From the IMG/VR virus record IMGVR_UViG_3300005264_000064, positions 1-64,000 of that record: a stretch of DNA of 64,000 nt; one strand, 5' to 3'. Below are positions 8,810 to 17,333 of the stretch, piece after piece (position 1 is the stretch's first letter; each line of letters starts with the position of its first letter). The stretch comes from a virus. The notes under the pieces are model-generated. The model was not told where the DNA came from, ran no database searches, and saw only the letters and a list, made by a program, of their open reading frames with translations. Made by a program: the position numbers and the translations under genes.

Positions 8810-8831
8810 CTAAGAGCATGTTAGGTATAAT
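8810..8831 (+). promoter_or_regulatory. Late-type promoter motif
   Basis: CTAAG, nine bases, GGTATAAT, 27 bases upstream of the portal start. It is a copy of the recurrent left-arm motif. Confidence 0.65.
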
Positions 8832-8858
8832 GTTTGCAGATACTAAAGGAATAAATAA

Positions 8859-10859
8859 ATGAAGATAGATACTAAAGAGCTACTGAACGCACTAAAGTTA
8901 GACTTGCAAGCAGCTGAAGAGATGAAGGTGACTAACGACAGTAAAGTACAGAAAAGAAGAGATACCTACGAAGGTAAGCTGTACGGAAATGAAGAAGAGG
9001 GTAAGAGTAAAATTGTACCTAAGGTTGCTAAGAGACAAAGTGAATGGGCGCATGCAACAGTGAAGGATCCATTCGTTGGGAGTCCGGATATTGTAAAATG
9101 TAACCCGATTACTTTTGACGATACTCAGACAGCGAGGCAAGCGGAGATACTGTTGAATTTTCAGTTCTGTAGACAGTTCGATAGGTATGGCTTTATGACT
9201 AAGAGTCTTAAGGTGTTGGATGTCGATGCTACGTTAGTAGTACAAACTGGTTGGTTGTACGAGGATGAAGAAGTCGAAATTGAGAGAGAAGTTGTAGGTA
9301 TAGATGAGTACGGCAATGAATATGTGACCAGTGAGATAGTGACTGAGACAAAAGTGATTAAGAATAGACCTACTGCGAAAGTTTGTCGTAGTGAGGATGT
9401 TTATCTAGATCCGACGTGTCAGGATAATATGGATAATGCACAGTTCGTAATTTATAGGTATGAGACTGACCTCAGTACGTTGAGGAAGGATGGTAGGTAT
9501 CATCACCTTGATGACTTGTTGAAAGAGAGAAGTGACGACGATGCTTCTGAGTATGAGGTTAACGATGGAGCGTTTAAGTTCCAGGATGACCCTAGAAAGA
9601 AGATGGTTGTTTATGAGTACTGGGGAAACTATGACATTGATGATGACGGTGAAGTCGAGCAGATAGTGTGTGCTTGGGTTGGTGACATTGTTATCAGACT
9701 CGAGGACAATCCGTACCCAGATAAGAAGCCTCCGTTTATCGTAGTACCTTATAGTAGTGTACCGTTTGAGTTATATGGTGAAAATAACATGGATGTTATT
9801 GACGATCATCAGAAGGTAATAACTGCCGTGACTAGAGGTATAATTAATAACATGGCGCAAAGTACTAATGGACAAGTTGGCCTTAAGAAGGGGTCGTTGG
9901 ATCCTACACAAAGGAAGAAATTCTTTGCAGGCAAGAACTTTGAGTATAACGGAAACCAGGCAGACATATGGCAGGGTAGTTATAATCAGATTCCGTCGAG
10001 TGCCTTTGACATGTTGGGAATGATGAATAATGAGGTCGAGAGCCTGACAGGTATTAAGGGGTTTAGCGGTGGAATTAACGGTAACGGACTTGGAAGTAGT
10101 GCAACTGCTGCGAGGGGTGTACTGGATGCGACCAGTGTAAGAAGACTAGATTTAGTTAGAAACCTAGCAGAGAATTTGATCAAGCCGTTGATGAGAAAGT
10201 GGATGAGCTATAACTCAGAATTCCTAAGTGACGAAGAAGTGGTTAGAATTACTAGCGAGAAGTTTGTTGAAGTTAGACGTGATGACTTGGGCGGGAAGAT
10301 TGACATAGATATTGCCATCAGTACTGCAGAGGATAATGCTGCTAAGAGTCAGGAGTTAAGTTTTCTGTTGCAGACACTCGGTAATAGTGTACCGTTTGAG
10401 CTGACTCAGAAGGTGTTGGGTAAGATAGCAAGGCTGAGTCGTATGCCGGACTTAGAGAAGGAATTACTGGAGTTTAAACCAGAGCCGGATCCTATGGAGC
10501 AACAGCTTAAGCAATTGGAGATAGAGAAGTTGAAGGCAGAGATTGCAGCGATTAAAGCGGATACTAGAGAGAATCTAGGGGATGAAGCAGAGAAATTCGC
10601 GAAGGCTGATAAAATTAAAGCAGAGACTCAGAAGATATTGAGTGAGACTGAGAAAATTAGTAGCGAGAAAGACTTGAAAGATCTACAGTTCCTGAAAGAA
10701 GACGAGCAGATTGACGCGATAGTAAACAGAGAAAACCTGGCTATTAAGCATGCGCAGGAGTTAGAGAAAGCAGAACAGGCAAGGTTGATAAACTTAGAAG
10801 CAATGCAGCATCAAATGCGTGCTGGTGATAAAAACATAGGAGTAGTGACAAATGGGTAG
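8859..10859 (+). CDS. Portal protein
   Basis: A 666-aa podoviral portal, the dodecameric ring for DNA entry and exit. Characteristic parts are the N-terminal helical region with RRDTYEGKLYG, the wing region (AHATVKDPFVGSPDIVKCNP), the stem-proximal AVTRGIINNMAQSTNGQVG, and a long helical C-terminal barrel (about residues 540-640) rich in Glu/Lys/Ala. Length and order fit N4/P22-type portals. Its own promoter lies upstream, and the scaffold and capsid genes follow closely. Confidence 0.85.
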   Translation: MKIDTKELLNALKLDLQAAEEMKVTNDSKVQKRRDTYEGKLYGNEEEGKSKIVPKVAKRQSEWAHATVKDPFVGSPDIVKCNPITFDDTQTARQAEILLNFQFCRQFDRYGFMTKSLKVLDVDATLVVQTGWLYEDEEVEIEREVVGIDEYGNEYVTSEIVTETKVIKNRPTAKVCRSEDVYLDPTCQDNMDNAQFVIYRYETDLSTLRKDGRYHHLDDLLKERSDDDASEYEVNDGAFKFQDDPRKKMVVYEYWGNYDIDDDGEVEQIVCAWVGDIVIRLEDNPYPDKKPPFIVVPYSSVPFELYGENNMDVIDDHQKVITAVTRGIINNMAQSTNGQVGLKKGSLDPTQRKKFFAGKNFEYNGNQADIWQGSYNQIPSSAFDMLGMMNNEVESLTGIKGFSGGINGNGLGSSATAARGVLDATSVRRLDLVRNLAENLIKPLMRKWMSYNSEFLSDEEVVRITSEKFVEVRRDDLGGKIDIDIAISTAEDNAAKSQELSFLLQTLGNSVPFELTQKVLGKIARLSRMPDLEKELLEFKPEPDPMEQQLKQLEIEKLKAEIAAIKADTRENLGDEAEKFAKADKIKAETQKILSETEKISSEKDLKDLQFLKEDEQIDAIVNRENLAIKHAQELEKAEQARLINLEAMQHQMRAGDKNIGVVTNG

Positions 10860-11163
10860 TGTACTGGACAGTAATGTAACGGGTGTGAGTGTTAACGCAG
10901 AGAAGGCAAAGGCGTATGACGCAAGTATTGCAGCAAGTAATATGAGTAAGGCTGCTGAAGCTGGGCGTGCTCAAGGTGTACAAGAGGGTGCACAAAGTAT
11001 GCTGAGTAGAGTAGCAGAGTACTTCAAAGGCTGGGGTGTACCCGAGACAGCAGAGTACGACGGCCTAGCAGGAAGAGGGTACGATCAGCTGATGGATCAG
11101 AGTAATTACAGACAAGGTATTGGTGCTTATAGTGATGGTACCGGCATGTACAACAGACAATAA
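10852..11163 (+). CDS. Small virion-region protein
   Basis: This 103-aa protein overlaps the portal end by 8 bases, with GGAG upstream. It is Ala/Gly-rich with a helical middle (AGRAQGVQEGAQSMLSRV). It contains one copy of the dispersed 10-mer GGGTGTACCC. No family recognised; it lies between portal and scaffold and is likely a structural or assembly accessory. Confidence 0.55.
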   Translation: MGSVLDSNVTGVSVNAEKAKAYDASIAASNMSKAAEAGRAQGVQEGAQSMLSRVAEYFKGWGVPETAEYDGLAGRGYDQLMDQSNYRQGIGAYSDGTGMYNRQ

Positions 11164-11172
11164 AGGATTAAT

Positions 11173-11424
11173 ATGGAACCACAAGGACAAGAAGGATTAG
11201 CAGGAATGGGCGTAGCACAAGACCCACAAGCACAGCAGATGGAACAAATGATACAGGAAGTAGCACAGCTGCTGATGCAGGGTATAAGTCCTGAAGAGTT
11301 GTTGCAAAAAGGAGTACCACAACAAGTAATCGAAGCAGCGATACAACTAGTGCAGCAACAAGGAATGGGCCAGGGTGTACCCGAACAACAGGGGCTCGCG
11401 GCAGGCGGAATGATGGCGGGTTAA
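11173..11424 (+). CDS. Gln-rich small protein
   Basis: An 83-aa protein of low complexity, rich in Gln, Met and Gly, with a predicted helix (MEQMIQEVAQLLMQ) and a Gly-rich tail. Similar Q-rich small proteins sit between portal and capsid genes in podoviruses, but no family is recognised. AAAGGA precedes the start. It contains one GGGTGTACCC copy. Confidence 0.55.
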   Translation: MEPQGQEGLAGMGVAQDPQAQQMEQMIQEVAQLLMQGISPEELLQKGVPQQVIEAAIQLVQQQGMGQGVPEQQGLAAGGMMAG

Positions 11425-11431
11425 GCCGTCC

Positions 11432-11453
11432 TTAAGAGATAGCAAGGTATAAT
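11432..11453 (+). promoter_or_regulatory. Late-type promoter motif
   Basis: TTAAG, nine bases, GGTATAAT, in the 84-base gap before the pre-scaffold gene. A perfect match to the recurrent consensus. Confidence 0.65.
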
Positions 11454-11508
11454 GGGTCAACGAATCACCGTGTATACGGACTCGAATTTAAAGTGAAAAG
11501 GAATGATA

Positions 11509-11802
11509 ATGTGTATCATTAACCAAGAAGCTGTAACATCAAGACCAGTAGAGTATTGGTTAGAGCAGGCAGGATGTTTAGAGAGATTGCAGAGTAATGC
11601 AGACTTTCAGACATTGATGAATGGGTATCTCGAGGATATGAGAGATACAGGAGTTGAGATGCTGGCAGGCATATCAGATGAACAGAGAAGTGAGGTTATC
11701 GAAGTACTCGTTGGAATTAGTTACCTTAGAGAACATCTACAAGATGTGAAAGAAATTGCCGAGAGTATCGAGCAAGATAGACTTGAAGGGGAACTAGAAT
11801 GA
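11509..11802 (+). CDS. Small helical protein before scaffold
   Basis: A 97-aa acidic helical protein. ATG 11509 is preferred over 11503 because AAAGGA abuts 11503 directly but stands six bases from 11509. It contains CIINQEAVTSRPVEYWLEQ and an acidic helical tail, with no known motif. It is coupled to the scaffold gene by ATGA. Confidence 0.55.
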   Translation: MCIINQEAVTSRPVEYWLEQAGCLERLQSNADFQTLMNGYLEDMRDTGVEMLAGISDEQRSEVIEVLVGISYLREHLQDVKEIAESIEQDRLEGELE

Positions 11803-12998
11803 GTACAGAAGTAGATATGTTGCATATGTCAGATGAAGATTTTGAAGCTGCGTTTAACCAAGAGGTGAGCACACCAGATGAAGAAATAGAGCAGGAAACT
11901 GTTGTCGATGAACCTGAAGAGGCAATCAAAGAGGACGAACCTGAAGTAATTGAAGGTAACAGCAAAGAAGAAGAAGAAGAAAATGTCTTGGAACAACCTG
12001 GTGATCAGGATTCCGATGATGAGGGTACTGCAGAGGTAGAGGAAGAAACTGAAGACGAAGGCTCAGAGGAAGACGAACCGACGGGTGAGGCTAAGGATGA
12101 GGAACCAGAGGCAGAAGTGGAAGTCAAAACTGAAGAAGTACAGACAACACCAGAGAAGCTAGTTTATAAAGCTAATGGGAAAGAGTTTGAATTTACACAA
12201 GAAGAGGTTGTCAAAGAGTTCGGTAAGACGTTTGCGCAGAGTATGAATTATACTCAGAAGATGCAGGCGATAGCACCGTACAAGAAGATGATTTCAGCTA
12301 TGGAAGAGGAAGGCTTGACGCAGGATGATATGAACTTGATGATCGACGTGTTGAAGGGTGACAAAGCAGCGACAGCAAGCTTACTAAAGAGAACAGGCGT
12401 AGAAGCACTCGATTTAGACGAAGATGTTGACGATGGGTATCAGCCTAACAGTTATGGTCGGAATGAGACTGAACTGGCAATTAAAGAAGTTGTTGACGAG
12501 ATCAGCAGTGACGTAGAGTACCAAGTAACACACCACGTGATAGAGAAAGAATGGGACGATAGAAGTAGGGATGCCTTTGTGAAGAATCCTCAACTGATTA
12601 AAGAGTTACATTCTGATGTACTGAACGGAGTGTACGATAAGGTGAGTCCAGCGGCGTTGAAGATGAAAGTCTTGGATGGTGCAAGGAGATCAGATTTAGA
12701 GTACTACGTGGCAGCAGGTCAGCAGTATTACGCTGAGAAGCAGCAGCAGAGATTGTCAGAGGAGAATAACGCTAGGTTAGCAAAAGAGGCCAAGCTGGAA
12801 GCAGCTAGGGTTCAGAAGCTTGAGCAAGTAAAACGTGAAGAGAAGGCAAGAGTAAACGTGACTCAGAAAAGTGAGCAACGTAGACGAGCAGCACCTACTA
12901 CTAGTAGAGCAGGAAAGCCAAGAGTTACCGATTACTTGAATACGGACAGAATGTCGGATGAGGAATTCTCTGCATTTATGGACAAACAACTAAAATAG
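11799..12998 (+). CDS. Capsid scaffolding protein
   Basis: A 399-aa protein with a very acidic N-terminal third (Glu/Asp runs, about residues 20-115), a helical middle and a basic coiled-coil C-terminal region (LAKEAKLEAARVQKLEQVKR), ending in SDEEFSAFMDKQLK. Acidic tail plus helical C-terminus immediately upstream of the capsid gene is the standard pattern of internal scaffolds that direct prohead assembly and then leave. No protease motif was seen. Confidence 0.8.
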   Translation: MSTEVDMLHMSDEDFEAAFNQEVSTPDEEIEQETVVDEPEEAIKEDEPEVIEGNSKEEEEENVLEQPGDQDSDDEGTAEVEEETEDEGSEEDEPTGEAKDEEPEAEVEVKTEEVQTTPEKLVYKANGKEFEFTQEEVVKEFGKTFAQSMNYTQKMQAIAPYKKMISAMEEEGLTQDDMNLMIDVLKGDKAATASLLKRTGVEALDLDEDVDDGYQPNSYGRNETELAIKEVVDEISSDVEYQVTHHVIEKEWDDRSRDAFVKNPQLIKELHSDVLNGVYDKVSPAALKMKVLDGARRSDLEYYVAAGQQYYAEKQQQRLSEENNARLAKEAKLEAARVQKLEQVKREEKARVNVTQKSEQRRRAAPTTSRAGKPRVTDYLNTDRMSDEEFSAFMDKQLK

Positions 12999-13007
12999 GA
13001 ATAAGAA

Positions 13008-14255
13008 ATGGCTTACGAACCAGGATTAAATTATAACGGAGGGACTACAGGAGCTCCTTCAACAGTAGATGGAGCAGCAGGAAATGGACAGTTAACACAG
13101 TACCATTATAACAAAAAGGCGATCATAGATATTAAAGACGAGATGATTTTATCTCAGATGTCAGGTACTATGGCTCAGCCAAAGCACAAGGGTAAAGAAG
13201 TAGTTAAACACAGATATGTTCCTTTATTAAGTGATGAGAACAACAATGCAGGTAATGTCGGTATCGATGCTGCTGGTGTTGAGTATGCTGGTGGTAACCT
13301 TTACGGTTCTAGCAGAGGAACTGGTTTTATTACAGGTAAACTACCTGACTTAGGTGAAGATAGCGGTAGAGTAAATAAGGTATCTTTCTCAAGAAAAGAA
13401 GTTAGAGGAAACATTGTTAATAGAGGATTTTTCTTTGAGTGGAGTAAGGATGAAGTTAACTTCGATTCTGATAAGAAATTCAAGCAACATGTGACTACAG
13501 AAGCTGTTAGAGGTGCGAATCAGATTAATGAAGACGTATTGGCTATTGAATTGATCAATGGTGCTGGTGTGAACTATTACGCAGGTGTAGCAACTACAGA
13601 TGCAACTATAGATGCAAGTTCAGTTCCTACGATTCAAGACTTAATTAGACTTGATACAGAGCTTGACAATAACAAGTGTCCTAGAGATACTAAAGTTATT
13701 ACAGGTAGTACACTCACTGATACTAAGACTGTTGCTGCAGCTAGATACATGTTTATATCTCCTGATGTAAAGATGGACTTTATGGCAATTAAAGCACTTA
13801 ACGGTGTTGATGACGCATTCGTTCCAGCTAACCAGTACGAAGCGGCTACAGGCAATAAGAAGATGATTAAGACTATTCACGGTGAGATAGGTAAAGTTGG
13901 TCCATTCAGAATTGTTGTTCATCCTAAGATGGTTAAGCTTTCTGATGCATCTGGCGCAGCAGTTGGTGCAGCGTGGACAAGTAATGTAACTAATGATCCT
14001 TTCAGAAATGATGGAAGTAAGTTCGAAGTTTATGCTAACCTTGTTGTTGGTTCAGAAGCGTTTACGCACATTGGATTTGAGTTCGGTGCAGGTACAGCAG
14101 GTAAGTTCGATGTTACAACTAAGAGTCCTGAAGAGTTAAGAAGTAAGGAAAACCCTTATGGAAAGACTGGTATGACAGTAATAGAGTTCTGGAACGGAAT
14201 TCTTATAGAACGTCCAGAGTGGATAGCTGTTTATAAAACATGTGCGTCTTACTAG
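13008..14255 (+). CDS. Major capsid protein, N4-gp56 family
   Basis: A 415-aa HK97-fold capsid subunit. The opening (YHYNKKAIIDIKDEMI), the conserved GNIVNRGFFFEWSKDE region, the middle ARYMFISPDVKMDFM and the ending IEFWNGILIERPEWIAVYKT resemble N4-gp56 family capsid proteins. The gene follows the scaffold with AGGAATAAGAA before the start and ends in TAG, showing that TAG is a normal stop here. Confidence 0.85.
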   Translation: MAYEPGLNYNGGTTGAPSTVDGAAGNGQLTQYHYNKKAIIDIKDEMILSQMSGTMAQPKHKGKEVVKHRYVPLLSDENNNAGNVGIDAAGVEYAGGNLYGSSRGTGFITGKLPDLGEDSGRVNKVSFSRKEVRGNIVNRGFFFEWSKDEVNFDSDKKFKQHVTTEAVRGANQINEDVLAIELINGAGVNYYAGVATTDATIDASSVPTIQDLIRLDTELDNNKCPRDTKVITGSTLTDTKTVAAARYMFISPDVKMDFMAIKALNGVDDAFVPANQYEAATGNKKMIKTIHGEIGKVGPFRIVVHPKMVKLSDASGAAVGAAWTSNVTNDPFRNDGSKFEVYANLVVGSEAFTHIGFEFGAGTAGKFDVTTKSPEELRSKENPYGKTGMTVIEFWNGILIERPEWIAVYKTCASY

Positions 14256-14339
14256 TAAGTAACCACTGAAGACCATTAAGCAAGGTTTAAGCGTATAAGT
14301 GATATAGCACCTCTAAGATAACATCAAGGAGGTATCACG

Positions 14340-14531
14340 ATGATACACTACACTTACTTACTAATGGATCCGGACTCTGATAAAATGTATATCGGAGTCA
14401 GGTCCTATAAAGGCAACCCGGTAAACGAAGTAGTAGTGCAGTACTTACTAGGTGCAGGGGGTGTACCCATTCATCAAACACAGACAGCGAGCGGTGGCGA
14501 GAGTCCAATACGTCAGTATCACCAGACGTAA
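14340..14531 (+). CDS. GIY-YIG-like fragment
   Basis: A 63-aa ORF beginning HYTYLLMDPDSDKMYIGVRS, like the first two strands of GIY-YIG endonucleases (YxYLL...YIG). The catalytic Arg/Glu region that should follow is missing; the rest is a short Gly/Gln-rich tail with a GGGTGTACCC copy. It has a strong AAGGAGGT ribosome-binding site, partly complementary to ACCTC at 14309-14313. It may be a degraded homing endonuclease or a small repurposed gene. Confidence 0.5.
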   Translation: MIHYTYLLMDPDSDKMYIGVRSYKGNPVNEVVVQYLLGAGGVPIHQTQTASGGESPIRQYHQT

Positions 14532-14557
14532 AACAAGATAACATATAAGGAAACAAG

Positions 14558-15055
14558 ATGACTAGAGATGAGTTAAAAGTAAAAGCGAAAGAGCTTGATG
14601 TAGAATATAAGAGTAATATTAGTACTGACAAGCTAGAAGAATTAGTGGAAGCCGCAGAGATGGCAAAAAAGGAAGCTGGGTATGAGAAACCAATAAAGAA
14701 GAAAGATGATGAGCCTAAGAGAGTTGATAAGGCGACTATGAGAAAGAACGCAATGCTGATGAAGAGATGTATTATTACACCACTTGATGAGAGACTCAGA
14801 GGAGCTCCAAGTGAGATGTACAGTGTAGGTAACGGGTCACTAGGATTTATTAAAAAAGTAGTACAGTTTGGTGTAGAAACTTTGGAGCCTATGGTAATAA
14901 TTGAGCATCTTAGAGATAAGCAGGCACTAATTCAGCAGGCTACTGTTGTAAAAGGTATGCCGAAAGTAACGAAGAAACTAGGTAAAGCATTTGCTATCGA
15001 GATGCTGCCGGATTACACTGAAGAAGAGTGGAAAGCAATTAAAGAGAACAAGTAA
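14558..15055 (+). CDS. Virion-associated protein with LEM/HeH-like N-terminus
   Basis: A 165-aa protein. Its first 40 residues (TRDELKVKAKELDVEYKSNI) resemble the small HeH/LEM helix-extended-helix motif found at ends of phage virion proteins. A Lys/Glu-rich linker and a mixed alpha-beta domain (LDERLRGAPSEMYSVGNG, VETLEPMVIIEHLRDK) follow. AAGGAAA precedes the ATG. Head or neck accessory role inferred from position after the capsid gene. Confidence 0.5.
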   Translation: MTRDELKVKAKELDVEYKSNISTDKLEELVEAAEMAKKEAGYEKPIKKKDDEPKRVDKATMRKNAMLMKRCIITPLDERLRGAPSEMYSVGNGSLGFIKKVVQFGVETLEPMVIIEHLRDKQALIQQATVVKGMPKVTKKLGKAFAIEMLPDYTEEEWKAIKENK

Positions 15056-15061
15056 TTAGTA

Positions 15062-15081
15062 GAGGTCCTAGTGGGGACCTC
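15062..15081 (+). terminator. Hairpin between virion genes
   Basis: GAGGTCC and GGACCTC form a perfect 7-bp stem with a 6-base loop in a 52-base gap. There is no T-run after it, so it may be a weak terminator, an RNA-processing site or an mRNA stabiliser. Confidence 0.5.
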
Positions 15082-15107
15082 GTCTAAATACTTATAAGGA
15101 TTAATCA

Positions 15108-15758
15108 ATGGCATTGAATATAGAGAAAAGAGTTAGAGCACTAGCTACTGACAACTGGGGTGCCTGGACAATCACTACAGACGCACCGCCTTACACAGAT
15201 ACAAATTATACAGACATTGGGCTAGGATTAGCGCAGTACAGAGTCGCAAGTCTCACAGATATAAATATAGCAGATTTCACTAATGGTAGTGCAGTAGCAG
15301 TTGATGACGGTTTTGAGTGGGAGGGTACAGGTGTGTTTGATGTGCTCATGAAGGCAGTGAACGGCAATGTTCGAGTAGAGTTTGACAGTGGTAGAATTAC
15401 TGGGCCAGACTACGCTACAGTGTATTTAGGATCTATACAAACGGCCATTCAGTCGGCGATGCAGTTCTTATTACAAAAGCAGCAGACAGAAGCTCAGACA
15501 GATACAGCCAGAGAACAGAAAAACTTACTACTGAAACAACAGTTACTTGTCGAGAGACAGACTAAAGGGTTTGACGACGATGCTAAGCAGAAATTACTGA
15601 AGCAGACACTAGATAGTTGGTCAGTGGCGTATTCAGTAGCCCAAGATTCCAATTCAATTCCTGATACCATTAAAGTTAACGTAATTGATAGTATTATGAA
15701 AGATGCGTATACTAACCTAGGTATTGCGGTAACTAACGACCCTATCGGAGAACAGTAA
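15108..15758 (+). CDS. Virion-region protein with beta and helical halves
   Basis: A 216-aa protein. The N-terminal half is beta-rich (WGAWTITTDAPPYTDTNYTD, VRVEFDSGRITGP), like a small jelly-roll or neck protein. The C-terminal half is Gln/Lys-rich coiled coil (about residues 120-175, FLLQKQQTEAQTDTAREQKN). No family recognised. It heads a run of overlapping genes that includes the ACP and ketosynthase genes; its stop overlaps the ACP start as TAATG. Confidence 0.5.
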   Translation: MALNIEKRVRALATDNWGAWTITTDAPPYTDTNYTDIGLGLAQYRVASLTDINIADFTNGSAVAVDDGFEWEGTGVFDVLMKAVNGNVRVEFDSGRITGPDYATVYLGSIQTAIQSAMQFLLQKQQTEAQTDTAREQKNLLLKQQLLVERQTKGFDDDAKQKLLKQTLDSWSVAYSVAQDSNSIPDTIKVNVIDSIMKDAYTNLGIAVTNDPIGEQ

Positions 15759-15997
15759 TGGAAGAGGTACTAGAGTATATCAACTCCGAGATCAGAGAAG
15801 AGAGAGGCACTAGAGTGACTATCGATAGTAGTCTCCGAGATGCTGACCTGGACAGTTTTGGTATCACGATGGTGTTTGTGGCCCTTGATGGAGAATACGA
15901 TTATTTTACCAAAGGCGGGTACGGCAAAGACCCATTCAAAGAGATACAGTATGATAAAATTACTATTAAAGAGATTGTAGAGACATGTATGTTATAG
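15758..15997 (+). CDS. Acyl carrier protein
   Basis: A 79-aa acidic four-helix protein with the ACP attachment motif DADLDSFGITMVF; Ser33 is the probable 4'-phosphopantetheine site. Length, acidity and helix pattern fit a discrete type II ACP that carries acyl chains as thioesters. The start overlaps the upstream stop (TAATG) and its end overlaps the next gene, a ketoacyl synthase, by 13 bases, so the two are co-translated. ACP genes are unusual inside a phage structural operon. It would need a host phosphopantetheinyl transferase, as none is seen here. Confidence 0.8.
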   Translation: MEEVLEYINSEIREERGTRVTIDSSLRDADLDSFGITMVFVALDGEYDYFTKGGYGKDPFKEIQYDKITIKEIVETCML

Positions 15998-16839
15998 ATT
16001 ACCAGTACAGGGTACCTACAGTTGACTGTGGGGACCACTTAGAGATAGAGGGGATTACTCGTGACGATTACACGACTGCACAGTATGTTGAAGGAGCTGA
16101 TAAGATAGTACTGACAAAGCCTACAGCAGTGCTATTCGCAGGAGGGGTGGGTATACATCAGTCTGAGAGTAGAGATGTAACTAGTACTAATAAGCGATAT
16201 GTTGGAAGCGTACCGTACGGTAAGAGTAAAATGCTGGTTAAGGAGATATCTGCGTACAGCCTACACAAGTGGGTTGGTGAGATGGAAAATAATGAGCTAG
16301 TGTGTTACGCGAGTATTAACCACAATACATGTGCTAGTAGTATGCACAGTGTCTACGAGGCACAGAGACTACTGGATAGTGGAGAAGTAGATGAAGTTAT
16401 TGTGATTACAGAGGAGAGAACGAGCTTTAACACGATCAGAATTTTCAAAGAGCACAACATCCCTCTTACAGTGAGTGATGGTTTTGCAATCGTCAGATTT
16501 GGAAGAGAAGGTGCTGTAGAGGTCACGGACACGAAGTGGAAGTATGAGTGGGGTAGAAACCCTTTTGGGACTAGCATTGAAGGGTACAAACTAGTAACAT
16601 CAGAATGTGATGTTGTTAAGCCTCATGGTACAGGGACAGACAGTAATAATGAAGCTGAGGTTGAGTTAGTTGCTGGTAAAAAGACAGTGTACTACAAGCC
16701 TAAGTATGGACATATGCAGGGTGCTAGCTCTCTAGTTGAGATGTGTCTAGTGATGGACGATGATAATGTACACGGGGACGTATTGTGTGTAGCGGCAGGT
16801 TTAGGGGGTTTCTACGGCTCTTGTGTGATACATAAATGA
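15985..16839 (+). CDS. Beta-ketoacyl-ACP synthase-like (KAS) enzyme
   Basis: A 284-aa thiolase-fold protein with the full Cys-His-His triad of decarboxylating ketosynthases: C116 in NTCASS, H214 in KPHGTGTDSNNEAE and H243 in KYGHMQGASS. It is shorter than FabB/FabF (about 410 aa); the N-terminal half is reduced. It should condense malonyl-ACP with an acyl primer, or transfer acyl groups, using the ACP encoded just upstream. It overlaps the ACP gene and is coupled by ATGA to a GNAT-fold gene. No reductase or dehydratase genes are near, so it is more a modifying cassette than a full fatty-acid pathway. Confidence 0.8.
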   Translation: MYVIDYQYRVPTVDCGDHLEIEGITRDDYTTAQYVEGADKIVLTKPTAVLFAGGVGIHQSESRDVTSTNKRYVGSVPYGKSKMLVKEISAYSLHKWVGEMENNELVCYASINHNTCASSMHSVYEAQRLLDSGEVDEVIVITEERTSFNTIRIFKEHNIPLTVSDGFAIVRFGREGAVEVTDTKWKYEWGRNPFGTSIEGYKLVTSECDVVKPHGTGTDSNNEAEVELVAGKKTVYYKPKYGHMQGASSLVEMCLVMDDDNVHGDVLCVAAGLGGFYGSCVIHK

Positions 16840-17333
16840 GAACAAGGTACAAGACAAAGGCAGGAGGAGTTTACGAAGTTAGAAAGTGCAGTATAGAAGA
16901 AGTAGCGGGACACTACCAGAAGCTTAAGGGGAGTACTGAAGACGTTAGTGAAGAGGAGTACTTAGGACGCATGACTAAAGCTGCGGAGCAGAAATGCGCG
17001 TGGGTAGTTATCAAAGACGGCGTAGAAGTAGCCCACATATATGTGTACAAAGTTATCAACATGTGGTTGACTGCTAGTATATGGAGTAAAGATACTATCG
17101 GGGCGTTATTGATGTTCAAGGCGCTACACGATGAGCTGGGGAATATAACAATTAGGCATATACCGCATGCGGATAGGCCTATGGAGCTTAAGTCACTAGC
17201 AACTAAGAAAAGTATTAGGTTGTTCCATGCAGGTAATGAGTATGTACGAATTAGTACCAAAGAGATGGAAACGAAATATAGGCGAATGTATGAAGTACTA
17301 GGAGTCCAGAAATGCCAGGAGCAAAAAAAGTAG
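16836..17333 (+). CDS. GNAT-fold acyltransferase-like protein
   Basis: A 165-aa protein resembling the GNAT-fold internal-core gene of T7-like phages (gp13-type): AWVVIKDGVEVAHIY, then WLTASIWSKDTIGALLMFKA, then IRLFHAGNEYVRI near the end. GNAT-fold enzymes move acyl groups from CoA or, in the HlyC-type toxin activators, from acyl-ACP. It is coupled by ATGA to the ketosynthase gene and overlaps the next virion gene by 22 bases. Acyl transfer from the local ACP to a virion protein is an inference. A purely structural role is possible, since the acyl-CoA loop is not clear. Confidence 0.5.
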   Translation: MRTRYKTKAGGVYEVRKCSIEEVAGHYQKLKGSTEDVSEEEYLGRMTKAAEQKCAWVVIKDGVEVAHIYVYKVINMWLTASIWSKDTIGALLMFKALHDELGNITIRHIPHADRPMELKSLATKKSIRLFHAGNEYVRISTKEMETKYRRMYEVLGVQKCQEQKK

